64,000 nucleotides of DNA from Streptomyces sp. TLI_146 (GTDB taxonomy: Bacteria; Actinomycetota; Actinomycetes; Streptomycetales; Streptomycetaceae): positions 124,001-188,000 of the forward strand of contig NZ_PJMX01000002.1 of NCBI RefSeq assembly GCF_002846415.1, given 5' to 3'. Position 1 is the first letter of the stretch; each line of letters begins with the position of its first letter. The notes under the pieces were generated by a model, which was given only the letters and a program-made list of their open reading frames with translations, was not told the DNA's origin and made no database searches. A program made the translations under genes and the position numbers. Positions 29,962 to 39,244 of the stretch are shown here, piece by piece.

Positions 29962-31266
29962 TCAGGGGCGGTCGGCGGCAACCGGGTTGAGCTGCGGGTC
30001 CCACTCCACCAGCAGGTTCTGCGGCCCGCGGAAGGAGGTGTTGGGCAGGTAGGTGATCTCCTGGTCCTCGACGAGACGCATGTGCGGCAGGCGACGCGCC
30101 AGCTCCTCGATGAAGATGCGCATCTCCTGACGGGCGAGGGTCGCGCCCATGCAGGCGTGCGCGCCGAAGCCGAACGTCATGTGCCGGTTGGGACGGTCAC
30201 GGTCGATGTCGAAGGACTCCGGGTCCTCGAAGACCGCCTCGTCATGGTTGGCCGAGGACGTGATCATCATGACGCGGCCGCCGGCCGGGATGGTCACCCC
30301 GCCGACCGTGGTCTCCTTGACGGCGAGGCGGCGCCAGGCGGCCACCGAGCCGTCATAGCGCAGCGACTCCTCCACGGCCTTGGGAACCAGCGCCGGGTCG
30401 GCGCACACCCGCGCCCACGTCTCGGGGTTCTCCAGCAGCGCGCGCATCGCGTTGCCGCTGGCGTTGGTGGTGGTCTCGTGCGCGGCGACCAGACCGGCCA
30501 GCGCCGTGGTCTGGAGCTCGTTGTCACCGAAGAGGCCGGGCTTGCTCTGGCTCTCGCGGATGATGTGCGGCAGCCAGCCCGGCGAGTCGGGGTTCTGCTT
30601 GATCTTCTCGACGAGCTCGCCGGTGAACTCCCAGTACCGGCCCAGGTTCGAGGCGACCTGCTTCTGCTCCTCGGCGGAGGGCCGCCCGTACATGAACACC
30701 GTCTGGTCCAGCGTGAACTGACGGCACGCCGCGATGTCCTCGTCGGGGATCCCCATGAAGATCAGCGCGATGGTGATGGGCGCCTCCTGGAAGAGGTCCG
30801 CCATCAGGTCGGCGCGGCCCTTCTTCACGAACGTGTCGACGTAACGTCCGACCAGCTCCTGGATACGCGGAAGAAGCGCCTCGACCTCCTTGCCCTTGAA
30901 CGGGTCCTGGTGCGCCCTGCGGCGCTCACGGTGGGAGTCACCGTCCTCGTTGACCAGCGCGAGCCCCGGGTTGAACCCGTGCTGCACCAGGATCCCGATC
31001 GTCTCCTCGGTGGAGGGCGTGATCTGGTCGAGGGTGATGGAGGCCGAGAACGTCTCGGTGTCCTTGAAGATCTCCTTGACGTCGTCGTACCGCGTGACGA
31101 CCCAGTAATCCAATTCAGGGCTGTAGAAGACCGGTTCCTCGGTACGCGCCTCGGCCATCGAGACGCCCGGATGAGCCTGGTACTCGGCTCCGAACGGATC
31201 GAAACCGGCGGCCAGCCCGGTCACCGGGCAACCGGTCGGGCTCTGGAGTTCTGGACTGGTGGTCAT
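29962..31266 (-). CDS. Cytochrome P450 (third), canonical
   Basis: The 434-aa product is a P450 with all canonical elements: the I-helix GLVAAHETTTNASGN with both acid and Thr, EESLRY for the ExxR pair, and the haem loop FGFGAHACMGATLAR with Cys372 as ligand. The N-terminus carries MTTSPELQSPTGCPVTGLAAGFDPF. The ATG at 31266 follows GAGGGGAAG. It lies 245 bp downstream of a ferredoxin-NADP reductase gene in the same direction, with a hairpin between them, so the two are adjacent but probably separate transcripts. It likely oxidises the polyketide or a related metabolite. Unlike the two P450s at the left end, its active site looks fit for ordinary monooxygenation. Confidence 0.93.
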   Translation of the reverse strand: MTTSPELQSPTGCPVTGLAAGFDPFGAEYQAHPGVSMAEARTEEPVFYSPELDYWVVTRYDDVKEIFKDTETFSASITLDQITPSTEETIGILVQHGFNPGLALVNEDGDSHRERRRAHQDPFKGKEVEALLPRIQELVGRYVDTFVKKGRADLMADLFQEAPITIALIFMGIPDEDIAACRQFTLDQTVFMYGRPSAEEQKQVASNLGRYWEFTGELVEKIKQNPDSPGWLPHIIRESQSKPGLFGDNELQTTALAGLVAAHETTTNASGNAMRALLENPETWARVCADPALVPKAVEESLRYDGSVAAWRRLAVKETTVGGVTIPAGGRVMMITSSANHDEAVFEDPESFDIDRDRPNRHMTFGFGAHACMGATLARQEMRIFIEELARRLPHMRLVEDQEITYLPNTSFRGPQNLLVEWDPQLNPVAADRP

Positions 31267-31440
31267 GCACTTCCCCTCGAAAACCGAGCGACGGGCTCGG
31301 GCTGTTCAATCCGGGCGCTGGCCGTGACATTACGAGCCCACCGAGGGCGCTCCAACCCTTAATGTGACCGCCTCCACCCCTATCGGGGGCGGGGTATTGG
31401 GGGTACGGGGGAGGCGGCGAGCCCGCCCGGCGAGACGGCA

Positions 31441-31468
31441 TCGGCCCCCGCCTTCGGGCGGGGGCCGA
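31441..31468 (-). terminator. 12-bp TTCG-loop hairpin after the reductase gene
   Basis: TCGGCCCCCGCC and GGCGGGGGCCGA enclose a TTCG tetraloop. It lies 43 bp past the reductase stop on the minus strand and upstream of the third P450. Confidence 0.65.
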
Positions 31469-31511
31469 CGCAGGTCGCGGTGCGGGTGCGGGTGTGTGCG
31501 TGTGCGTGTGC

Positions 31512-32873
31512 TCAGACGCCGCTGGCGCGGAGCATGTCCTCGCGCTCGACGATCTTGACGCGTTCGCGGCCCTGGGGCTCGCCGAGTGCTTTCTCGGCGG
31601 CGTCGAGGCGGTGCCAGCCTTCCCAGGTGGTCCAGCGCACGCCGCGTTGGGTGAGGAAGGCGTCGACGGCTTCCGGCTGCGGTGCGGAGGGGTTGCGCAG
31701 GCGGCCGTGGGCGTGGTCGTCGAGGAGGTTGGCGACGGTTTCGTTGGCGTCGCCTTTGGTGTGGCCGATGAGGCCGATGGGGCCGCGCCGGATCCACCCG
31801 GTGACGTAGGTGGAGGGGAGGTGGTTGCCGGCTTCGATGACACGCCCGCCGTCGTTGGGGACGGTTCCGGAGTCGATGTCCCAGGGCAGCTTGGGGAGTT
31901 CGTCGGAGAGATAGCCGACGGCCCGGTAGACGCCTTGGATGTCCCAGTCGTGGAATTCGCCGGTGCCGTGGACGTTGCCGGTGCCGTCGAGGCGGGTGCG
32001 TTCGGTGCGCAGGCCGACAACCGTGCCGTCCTCGCCGAGGATCTCGGTAGGCGACTCGAAGAAGTGCAGGAACAGCTTGTGCGGCCGTTCACCGACGTCG
32101 CGGATGGCCCAGTTCTCCAGGGTCTTGGCGACCATGTCGGCTTGCTTGTTGGAGCGGCGGGTGGCGATGGAGCCGTCGTCGTAGTCGATGTCCTCGGGGT
32201 CGACGATGACCTCGATGGTGGGAGAGTGGTCCAGCTCGCGCAGCTCCATCGGGCTGAACTTGGCCTGGGCGGGCCCGCGGCGGCCGAAGACATGGATCTC
32301 ACGCGCCCGGTTGGCCTTGAGACCGTCGTAGACATTCGCCGGGATCTCGGTGGGCAGGAGTTCGTCGGCGGTCTTGGCGAGGATCCGGGCCACGTCCAGG
32401 GCGACGTTGCCGACACCGAGCACGGCGACCTTGTCCGCGTGCAGCGGCCAGGTACGCGGCGCGTCGGGGTGCCCGTCGTACCAGGACACGAAGTCGGCGG
32501 CGCCATAGGAACCGTCCAGCTCAATGCCGGGAATGTCGAGCGCCCGGTCGGCGTCGGCACCGGTGGAGAAGATCACCGCGTCATAGAACTCATGCAGCTC
32601 ATCGAGGCTGATGTCACCGGGGTAGTCCACATTGCCGAACAGCCGGATCTGCGGCTTGTCCAGCACCTGGTGCAGGGCGGAGACGATGCCCTTGATACGG
32701 GGATGGTCGGGAGCGACCCCGTAACGGATCAGCCCGAACGGCGCGGGCATCCGCTCGAACAGGTCGATGGAAACACCGGGGTCGGTGGCGGCCGCGGACT
32801 TCAACAGCGCATCCGCGGCATAGATCCCGGCGGGACCTGCGCCCACGATGGCTGTCCGCAGGGGGCGGGGCAT
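31512..32873 (-). CDS. Ferredoxin-NADP(+) reductase, FprA/adrenodoxin-reductase type
   Basis: The 453-aa product matches the mycobacterial FprA/adrenodoxin-reductase family, two-domain FAD enzymes passing NADPH electrons to ferredoxins that feed P450s. Visible features are the FAD motif IVGAGPAGIYAADALL at residues 8-23, PFGLIRYGVAPDHP, the NADPH motif VLGVGNVALDVARIL, VFGRRGPAQAKFS, and the C-terminal GWIRRGPIGLIGHTKGDA. The ATG at 32873 is preceded by AAGGGAAA. It probably serves one or more of the three P450s here, but these enzymes are often shared genome-wide, and no ferredoxin gene is seen in the window. Confidence 0.94.
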   Translation of the reverse strand: MPRPLRTAIVGAGPAGIYAADALLKSAAATDPGVSIDLFERMPAPFGLIRYGVAPDHPRIKGIVSALHQVLDKPQIRLFGNVDYPGDISLDELHEFYDAVIFSTGADADRALDIPGIELDGSYGAADFVSWYDGHPDAPRTWPLHADKVAVLGVGNVALDVARILAKTADELLPTEIPANVYDGLKANRAREIHVFGRRGPAQAKFSPMELRELDHSPTIEVIVDPEDIDYDDGSIATRRSNKQADMVAKTLENWAIRDVGERPHKLFLHFFESPTEILGEDGTVVGLRTERTRLDGTGNVHGTGEFHDWDIQGVYRAVGYLSDELPKLPWDIDSGTVPNDGGRVIEAGNHLPSTYVTGWIRRGPIGLIGHTKGDANETVANLLDDHAHGRLRNPSAPQPEAVDAFLTQRGVRWTTWEGWHRLDAAEKALGEPQGRERVKIVEREDMLRASGV

Positions 32874-32912
32874 GACAGTTTCCCTTCGACCGACAAAGAA
32901 CAACTCACCAGC

Positions 32913-32939
32913 CACCCTAAGAATGGGCAAACCTAGGTG
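32913..32939 (-). promoter_or_regulatory. Imperfect palindrome upstream of the reductase gene
   Basis: CACCCTAAG and CCTAGGTG flank a 10-bp centre about 40 bp before the reductase ATG. The position suits an operator overlapping the promoter. The symmetry is partial and no regulator is assigned. Confidence 0.25.
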
Positions 32940-32957
32940 ACTACCCCTGTTTCATGA

Positions 32958-33179
32958 GCCACAAGTGACACCAGTACGGGTGCGAGCTGGGGTACGGGCG
33001 CGCCCGACGACGCCGAGCGGGCTGTTGCGCAGAGCCGTTGGTTTGGGGGCGACCGCTGCACTGGCCACACCTACTACCCTGCGATGCAGGGCTACGCCAG
33101 CGGCATCGGCCGGGGCCCCAAGACGCGCTCCGACAACAACCTGCGCAAAAGGGGTGGGAACCAGGCTCCCCACCCCTGA
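32958..33179 (+). pseudogene. Possible truncated gene remnant without a start codon
   Basis: One frame is open from just after TGA at 32955 to TGA at 33177-33179. Its last 58 codons read like real protein, including SRWFGGDRCTGHTYYPAMQ and GIGRGPKTRSDNNLRKRGG. It has no usable start except an internal ATG 28 codons from the end. It looks like the 3' end of a lost gene. I do not recognise the family. Confidence 0.25.
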
Positions 33180-33190
33180 GAGGAGACGCG

Positions 33191-33361
33191 ATGGGCGACC
33201 AACCTCCCCAGCACTACTCGCCCGAAGGCACCCCCCTGGGCCGCAGCGCGGACAACACCTGGTTCGGCCCCAGCTACTCCACCGAGAGTCCCCGAGCCGC
33301 CCGGCTGTGGTGGCGGATCAGGGACCTGCTGCACCGGCCGGTCAAGAACAGCGGCCGCTGA
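33191..33361 (+). CDS. Small hypothetical protein, 56 aa
   Basis: This short frame is preceded by an excellent ribosome binding site (GAGAGGAGACGCG then ATG at 33191). The product, MGDQPPQHYSPEGTPLGRSA onward, is polar with many Tyr, Ser and Pro, and ends in an amphipathic basic stretch (LWWRIRDLLHRPVKNSGR). It has no signal peptide or transmembrane helix. It begins 11 bp after the end of the possible remnant at 32958-33179 and is convergent with a secreted repeat protein gene. I do not recognise it. The ribosome binding site and composition make it more likely real than a chance ORF. Confidence 0.5.
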   Translation: MGDQPPQHYSPEGTPLGRSADNTWFGPSYSTESPRAARLWWRIRDLLHRPVKNSGR

Positions 33362-33421
33362 GTACTCGTCAGGGTCGTTGCCCCGCTGCTCTGCCGGAGG
33401 CCTCCGTGGGCCGGTGGATGG

Positions 33422-35200
33422 TCAGATGAGGGTGTTGTACGTGTTCCAGCCGTCGCCAATCTCCAGTCGTGGCCCGAACGGGACGTCGGCTTTGCCGGTG
33501 GCGAAGTAGATCCAGAGCCTGCCGTCGTGATCACGGGCCAGCAGACTGCCGCCGTGGCTGTGCCCGGACAGGTCTCCGGGACTGGTGAGCGCGGTGTAGG
33601 TGTTCCAGCCACCGCCGACCCGTGTGCGGTCGGCGAAGGGGGCGCTGGCACGGCCGGTTCCCTGGTAGAGCCAGAGGACACCGTTGCGGTCGCGGGCGAC
33701 CAGGTCGGGGCGTCCGTCGCCGGTCAGGTCGGTGCCGCCGACGATCGTGGTGTAGGTGTTCCAGCCGCCGCCGATGCGGGTGCGGGAGGCGAAGGGCGCG
33801 CTCGGGTTGCCGGTGCCCTTGTACAGCCAGAGCGTGCCGGCCCGGTCGCGCGCGAGGAGGTCCGGCCTGCCGTCCCCGCTCACATCGCCCGCGCCGACGA
33901 GGGTGTCGTAGACCTGCCAGCCACCACCGACCCGGATCCGGGACAGGAACGGGGCGTCGCCGTCACCGCTGCCCCGGTAGTACCAGAGCACGCCGGAACG
34001 GTCGCGGGCGACGAGATCGCCGTTGCCCTGTACCCCGAAGGTGGAGAGTTTCGTCAGCGTGTCGTACGCCTGCCAGCCGCCTCCCACGCGGGTGCGCGGG
34101 GTGTAGTACTGGCCGCGATAGTCCGGGTACGCGCCCTCCTTGTACTGCCACAGGACACCGGCGGCGTCCCTGCCGTAGAAGGAATGCCTGGCGAAGGCGG
34201 GGACGTAGTCGCGTTCGAAGATGAACTCCTGGTCCTGCGCCAGTACCTGTCTGCCGTCGTCGGCGAGCGTGGAGAAGGCGCCCTTCAGGAAGCCTGCGGT
34301 CGGGAGTTCCCAGGAGCCGGAGACGCGCAGGTGGTCGCTCTGCTCGATTGGCTTGTCGGGTCCCCAGGAACGCGAGGGGAAGTCGAGGACGGCAGCGCCG
34401 CTCCCATCGATCGTCCAAGGAACCCGGTCGTAGCGAACGCCGTCCGCCGAGTACTCCACACGCACCCCGTCAGCCACCTGCGAGGCGGTGTAGTGGGCAG
34501 CTGCCAGCTGTTGCGCGGTAAAGCGCAACCGGGTGTGGGTTGTCGCCGGGGGTGAGGCCATGGCTCCCATGCGTGTGGTGAGTCGCATGTGGGCTGGCTG
34601 GGGGTAACCCACGCTGACGTCGATGGTCGCGTCGGTGCCCGTACCGTGCCCCGGAGATTCCCAGTTGCTCGTGAACGACGGCGACGACAGACGCATCCCT
34701 ATCGGGCCCTGCTCGAAGGCGTTGTCGAGGAACTGTCCGCTGGCACCGTCCACGAGGCGGCCGTACATGGACACATGGCTGTCGACACCGTACTCGGCGG
34801 CCATGTGAAGACGAGTCGTGCCTTCGGTCAGAGGTGCGCCGGGAATACCGTCGCGATCGCTGTCGGCCGCGCCGATCTCGAAGATCCTCCTCGACCCGTC
34901 CGACGGGTCGTAGTGAGACGGTACCTCCGTACCGGCGTCGTCCGTGATGCGTATGTGGTCCAGTCCGGCGCCGTGCAGGTCCAACCGGATGTAGGCGTCG
35001 CCGACGGGCGGGTTGGTGACCGTGAGGTCGGTTTCCCCTGGGGTGCCGTTGACGTAGATGGGGCTGGGCGTGCTCAGATCCAGTCCGGCTTCGGAGGCGC
35101 CGGAGTCGGCGGCCATGGCCGTGTGCACGGGGGCGGTGCTGATTGCCGCACTCAGCGCGGCGATCGCCAGCGCAACGCGGTGACGGTGGCTTATTCGCAC
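33422..35200 (-). CDS. Secreted FG-GAP/tachylectin-like repeat protein
   Basis: The 592-aa product has a signal peptide (MRISHRHRVALAIAALSAA..., cleavage likely after TAMA). An N-terminal beta-rich region spans to about residue 340. Five tandem blade-like units of about 48-50 residues follow, each with GGGW..Y..L, GD..GDGRPDLLARD and GTLWLYKGTG. The repeats match FG-GAP/VCBS-type propellers or tachylectin-2 lectins that bind glycans or metal. I chose GTG at 35200 because it gives a clean basic n-region and hydrophobic core; an earlier in-frame GTG at 35278 would hide it. It lies 90 bp downstream of the 1317-aa RHS partner on the same strand, past a hairpin. The same C-terminal unit appears at 49450-49560 and in the protein at 49680-52790. 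Its role is unknown, probably cell-surface or extracellular binding. Confidence 0.8.
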   Translation of the reverse strand: MRISHRHRVALAIAALSAAISTAPVHTAMAADSGASEAGLDLSTPSPIYVNGTPGETDLTVTNPPVGDAYIRLDLHGAGLDHIRITDDAGTEVPSHYDPSDGSRRIFEIGAADSDRDGIPGAPLTEGTTRLHMAAEYGVDSHVSMYGRLVDGASGQFLDNAFEQGPIGMRLSSPSFTSNWESPGHGTGTDATIDVSVGYPQPAHMRLTTRMGAMASPPATTHTRLRFTAQQLAAAHYTASQVADGVRVEYSADGVRYDRVPWTIDGSGAAVLDFPSRSWGPDKPIEQSDHLRVSGSWELPTAGFLKGAFSTLADDGRQVLAQDQEFIFERDYVPAFARHSFYGRDAAGVLWQYKEGAYPDYRGQYYTPRTRVGGGWQAYDTLTKLSTFGVQGNGDLVARDRSGVLWYYRGSGDGDAPFLSRIRVGGGWQVYDTLVGAGDVSGDGRPDLLARDRAGTLWLYKGTGNPSAPFASRTRIGGGWNTYTTIVGGTDLTGDGRPDLVARDRNGVLWLYQGTGRASAPFADRTRVGGGWNTYTALTSPGDLSGHSHGGSLLARDHDGRLWIYFATGKADVPFGPRLEIGDGWNTYNTLI

Positions 35201-35251
35201 GTGGGGTGGCTTTCTGGGTGGCTGTTGATGGCTGGGGGGAAGGGCCGGAGT

Positions 35252-35280
35252 GGGTGCCCGGCCTCGGGGACCGGGCACCC
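35252..35280 (-). terminator. 10-bp hairpin after the RHS-partner gene
   Basis: GGGTGCCCGG (35252-35261) pairs with CCGGGCACCC (35271-35280), 11 bp past the 1317-aa gene stop. It lies upstream of the next minus-strand start. Confidence 0.55.
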
Positions 35281-35290
35281 TGCTGCTCGA

Positions 35291-38200
35291 TCAGGCGAGG
35301 TCGCGGAAGGTGGCGAAGCCGCCTTCGTTGGGCCAGAGGCGTTGGGCGGTGCTGAGGTTGCCGTTGCCGTCGCCTGCCCACCAGTAGAGGTTGCCTGCGC
35401 CGGAAATGGCGGCGACGTCGGTTTTGCCGTCTGCGTTGAAGTCGCCGGTGGTGAGGTCGCGGAAGGTGGCGAAATCGCCTTCGTTGGGCCAGAGGCGTTG
35501 GGCGGTGCTGAGGTTGCCGTTGCCGTCGCCTGCCCACCAGTAGAGGTTGCCTGCGCCGGAAATGGCGGCGACGTCGGTTTTGCCGTCTGCGTTGAAGTCG
35601 CCGGTGGTGAGGTCGCGGAAGGTGGCGAAGCCGCCCTCGTTGGGCCAGAGGGGGTGGGCAGCGCCGAGGTTGCCGTTGCCGTCACCTGCCCACCACAGGA
35701 GGTTTCCGGAGCCGGAGATGACGGCGACGTCCGACTTGCCGTCCCCGTTGAAGTCGCCAGAGGTCAGATCCCGGAAGGTTTTGAAGGCCTCGTCCGTGGG
35801 CCACAGCTGCTGGGTTCCGCCGAGGCCGCCGTTGCCGTCACCAGGCTTCCAGTACAGGGTCCCCAAGCCACTGATGTCGGCGACATCGGTCTTGCCATCC
35901 CCGTTGAAATCGCCCGGGGCGAGGTCGCGGAAGGTGAGGTAGTCGCCGTCCCCTGCCCACAGTCGAGAGCCGTTGCGCAGGCTGCCGTTGCCGTTGCTGT
36001 GCCAGTAGAAGAGATTGCCTGAGCCGGAGATGGCGGTGAGGTCGCTTCTTCCGTCGCCGTCGTAGTCGTTCCTGGCGTACGGACGGTAGGGGGAGCCTTC
36101 GAGGGTCTGGATGGTCTTGCCCCAGACGCGCTGGCTGATGTCCGCGGCGGAGGTGAAGGGGTACTGGCCCGCGGCGGATGCCCGGCCGGGGAACTCGATG
36201 AGGCGTCCGTCCCAGGTGGTGGAGACAAGATCGGCGTAGCTGTCGCCGTCGAGGTCGCCGTCGGAGGTGATCGACGGGTGGGCCAGCAGGGAGAACCCGG
36301 AGCCGATCTGCTGGCGGGTGGTGATGTCACCCAGGCCCATCGGGTCACCGGGGCGGTTGTAGTACGCGTACAGAGCGCCAGTCGTGGTGTCACGGGCCCA
36401 CAGGTCCGGCAGGCCGTCACGCGCGGCGCCGCCGGCGGCGCCGATGTCGCCGGGGGCGAGAACGGTCATGCTCTGCCAGCCGCCCGCGCCGATCTGAACC
36501 GAGTCGCGGAAGCGGCCGTTGCCGAGCCCTTCGAAGAGCCAGAGCATGCCCTTCTCCACGGTGATCAGGTCGTTGCGGCCGTCCCCGTCCACGTCGCCGG
36601 GTGTGATGACCTGGGTGACCCGCTGCCAGTCGGCGTTGTAACCCTGGCACTTGGTCGCGTCGGAGGCGCACCCGGGCCGGGTCACCGTCACGAGCTGGGC
36701 CTTGGTGAAGTCGCCGTTCGTCGGGTTGAGGTAGAGGTACAACTCCCCCTCCTTGTAGGCGAACAGGTCGTCGACGGTCTGCCCGCCGTGCTGGGAACCG
36801 CGGTGGGCGAGGATCGCTCCCGCCCAGGTGGCAGCGGTCGGTAGCTTGCTGGGCGCCTGGTAGCGCGCCACGGTGCCGCCGCGTGCCGGGTCGTCCGTCC
36901 CGACCGGGTACATCCGGATGTTCCCGCCCTCGTCCACGGTGGCGACGTCCGGCAGGCCGTCACCGGTCAGGTCCCCCGCCACGGTCTTGGCGTTCTGGTT
37001 CCCCGGCACGTAGAAGTCGTACTCGTACGTCCGCGAACGGTTTCCGGCGTTGTCGACCGCGTCCACGTAGAGGACGTTCGTGCCCCAGTGGGCGGGCGTC
37101 AGGTTCAGGGACGCCGTCCCGTTCACGGCGTCGACCGTCGTGGCGCCGCCGACCGGGAGGGTCCGGTTGAAGGAGTACTCGAAGTAGTCGACGCCGCTCC
37201 CGCCGTCCGAGGCGCTGAGCCGGAACGTGCCGCCGAACCGGTCGTCCGCGTGGTGCGTCGTGACCGTCGAGCCGGAGGCGGGGTAGTCGTCCGATACGAC
37301 CGTAGGCTCCGAGGGCGGTGTCCCGTCCACCCGGAAATGGCAGACGGGCGTGGTGGCGGAGTGGCTGATGCCGTCGTCGGAGCGGGCGTACCAGCCGTAC
37401 AGATGACCGTCGGTGAGGGTGCCGACCGTCTTGTCGACGGCGGTTCCGCTGGAGACCCAGGCGGTACTGGAGCCGGGATCGCCCATGCCGATGACGCTCT
37501 TGCTGCCGTCCGAGTCGTCCCAGATCCCGAACTGCCCCCGGACCTGCTGGTCCGAGTCGGCGTCGGCGACCGTGGCGCGGAGGTGGATTCCGTCACCGGC
37601 CGCGTTGGTCGCGCCGATCCAGCCGATGGTGTTCTGCCCGCAGTCCGGCGTGGCCGGAGACACGGAGGCGGGTGTGGTCTGGGGCAGCGTGGGCACCTTG
37701 GGGATGGTGTTGTACTGCACGACCAGGGACGCGTTGGTCGAGAACCGCTTGAAGGCGTCCCGGTTGCTCTCGTCAGCGGCGAAGACACCGACCGACAGGC
37801 TGGAGCCCGCGTTGTCGACCGCCGAGGTGACGTCGGCCTCGGCGAGTTGGTCACCGGGGCAGTCGTTGTTGCGGGTGCCGGTGACCGAGGCGCTGCCGAT
37901 CCTCTCGTGGGCGCTCGGCGCGGTGTTCCAGGTGATGCCCGAGCTGAAGGAGTCGGTGCGGTAGACGTTGAGCCCGTACTTCTCACAGCCGATCGAAGCG
38001 GAGTACGTCTCGGTCATGGTGAGGGCGGCCGAGTGGATGACCTTTCCGGCGTACGGGGAGGTGTTGAACTTGTAGTAGACGCGCTCGATGCCGGTGTCGG
38101 TCTGGTAGCCCTGGTAGCCGACGCCGGGGTTGCCCCACTTGCCGGTGTCCCAGGCGCTGTTCTTGTAGGCCTCCCAGACGGCGCCCCAGGTGTTGCTGCC

Positions 38201-39244
38201 GGTCCTGCTCGGTTCCCAGTTGGGGTCGATGTACACCGGGTAGTGCGTATCGGTGGCGGTGAGCAGTTGCTGGTCGGGAGTGAGAATGATGGCGCCCTCG
38301 TCGGCTCGGGCCTGCAGGTCCGCCTGCTTGGCACCCGCTCCCGGACCGTCCGGCGAGGAGCCGGCCTCCCCCGAGGCGGCCGCCTGCTCCTGGGTGAGGG
38401 CCTTGTCGCGTGTCACCGAAAGGCCGGACGTGGCCGGGCCGGACGGGGTGCTGGAGTCCCACATGGTCGGCGTCGGGGCGGAGAAGACCGCGGCCCCTGT
38501 GCTGTCCTTGGCGCTCAGGCCGCCGTGCGCGTCATCCGACAGCGTGAGCCCGTTCGTCGTCCAGGCGGGGAGCCGCACGGTGGCCAGCTTGGGGTTCTCG
38601 GCGGCCTCGCGGGTCTTGACGATCAGGACCTGGGTGAATCCGCCCTGGTCCTGCGCGGTGACCCGGAGATCGATGTCGGGAAGGACGTCCGGGTACAGGA
38701 CGGCTCTGCCGGACACGGTGGGTGCGGGCAGGGGGTCGGGCCAGGAGAGCGCGAGCTGCCTGCCTTCGGGCGTGGTCATCTTGGCCAGCGGGCCCGTGCC
38801 GCCCGGCGAGAACGCGAGAGCGGTGGGAGTCGCGGTGGTGGTGATCGAACCGTCGTCGCCGCGCCGGAGAGTGGCGTCGAGCGGCGTCCACTGCCCGTCC
38901 TTGTTCACCCGTACGGGAGCGGCGTTCTGACTCTGGGTGAAGCTTCCGTCCGGGTTGGCGGTGAGGGTGCTGGTCTGGGTGGTGGCGCTCTGCACGGGCA
39001 CGGCGGAGCCGGTCGCCCTGGCCTGCGCCGCCGCCTCGGCTTCGGCGGCCTGAAGACCAGTGAGCGCGGTCGTCGGTTCCGGAGCCGGGTACTCGACCGG
39101 ATTCGGCTTCACCGGCTCCGGAGTGCCCCCTCCGTCGGCCGCTGCCGGGCCCGCGCCGAGCGCGACGGATATCAGGGCGATGCTCACCGCCATGCTCCAG
39201 GCGGAGGCGAGCGCTTTTCGACGGCGCCGTCTTTGGGTTCCCAT
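35291..39244 (-). CDS. Large secreted RHS-partner protein with DNRLRE-like and FG-GAP repeats
   Basis: The 1317-aa product starts MGTQRRRRRKALASAWSMAV, a basic signal peptide with likely cleavage after PAAA. Residues about 90-340 form a region shared with the 1458-aa protein at 55038-59414: PVR..KDGQW..LD, LPDIDLRVTA, GFTQVLIVKT.EAA and ILTPDQQLL. Residues about 345-510 resemble DNRLRE-type surface domains (ERVYYKFNTS, then TWNTAPS). An Ig-like segment (DGTPPSEP) comes next, then FG-GAP/VCBS repeats with Asp-rich calcium-type loops (GDFNGDGKTDVA). The last copies are 52-residue units nearly identical at DNA level. AGGAG lies five bases before ATG. It is divergent from the RHS toxin at 39642 and probably anchors, chaperones or displays it; that is inference from pairing. 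Confidence 0.82.
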   Translation of the reverse strand: MGTQRRRRRKALASAWSMAVSIALISVALGAGPAAADGGGTPEPVKPNPVEYPAPEPTTALTGLQAAEAEAAAQARATGSAVPVQSATTQTSTLTANPDGSFTQSQNAAPVRVNKDGQWTPLDATLRRGDDGSITTTATPTALAFSPGGTGPLAKMTTPEGRQLALSWPDPLPAPTVSGRAVLYPDVLPDIDLRVTAQDQGGFTQVLIVKTREAAENPKLATVRLPAWTTNGLTLSDDAHGGLSAKDSTGAAVFSAPTPTMWDSSTPSGPATSGLSVTRDKALTQEQAAASGEAGSSPDGPGAGAKQADLQARADEGAIILTPDQQLLTATDTHYPVYIDPNWEPSRTGSNTWGAVWEAYKNSAWDTGKWGNPGVGYQGYQTDTGIERVYYKFNTSPYAGKVIHSAALTMTETYSASIGCEKYGLNVYRTDSFSSGITWNTAPSAHERIGSASVTGTRNNDCPGDQLAEADVTSAVDNAGSSLSVGVFAADESNRDAFKRFSTNASLVVQYNTIPKVPTLPQTTPASVSPATPDCGQNTIGWIGATNAAGDGIHLRATVADADSDQQVRGQFGIWDDSDGSKSVIGMGDPGSSTAWVSSGTAVDKTVGTLTDGHLYGWYARSDDGISHSATTPVCHFRVDGTPPSEPTVVSDDYPASGSTVTTHHADDRFGGTFRLSASDGGSGVDYFEYSFNRTLPVGGATTVDAVNGTASLNLTPAHWGTNVLYVDAVDNAGNRSRTYEYDFYVPGNQNAKTVAGDLTGDGLPDVATVDEGGNIRMYPVGTDDPARGGTVARYQAPSKLPTAATWAGAILAHRGSQHGGQTVDDLFAYKEGELYLYLNPTNGDFTKAQLVTVTRPGCASDATKCQGYNADWQRVTQVITPGDVDGDGRNDLITVEKGMLWLFEGLGNGRFRDSVQIGAGGWQSMTVLAPGDIGAAGGAARDGLPDLWARDTTTGALYAYYNRPGDPMGLGDITTRQQIGSGFSLLAHPSITSDGDLDGDSYADLVSTTWDGRLIEFPGRASAAGQYPFTSAADISQRVWGKTIQTLEGSPYRPYARNDYDGDGRSDLTAISGSGNLFYWHSNGNGSLRNGSRLWAGDGDYLTFRDLAPGDFNGDGKTDVADISGLGTLYWKPGDGNGGLGGTQQLWPTDEAFKTFRDLTSGDFNGDGKSDVAVISGSGNLLWWAGDGNGNLGAAHPLWPNEGGFATFRDLTTGDFNADGKTDVAAISGAGNLYWWAGDGNGNLSTAQRLWPNEGDFATFRDLTTGDFNADGKTDVAAISGAGNLYWWAGDGNGNLSTAQRLWPNEGGFATFRDLA
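35301..35612. repeat. 156-bp tandem duplication within the partner gene
   Basis: Units 35301-35456 and 35457-35612 are identical except for two adjacent base changes near the start (GCC versus ATC). Each encodes one 52-residue FG-GAP unit. The next unit (35613-35768) is clearly diverged. This points to a recent unit duplication. Confidence 0.9.

Noticed and set aside
32913..32939. Iron-box (DmdR/IdeR-type) operator upstream of the reductase
   Set aside because: Only loosely similar; it lacks the alternating TTAGG/CCTAA core of the known consensus. Kept only as an unassigned imperfect palindrome.
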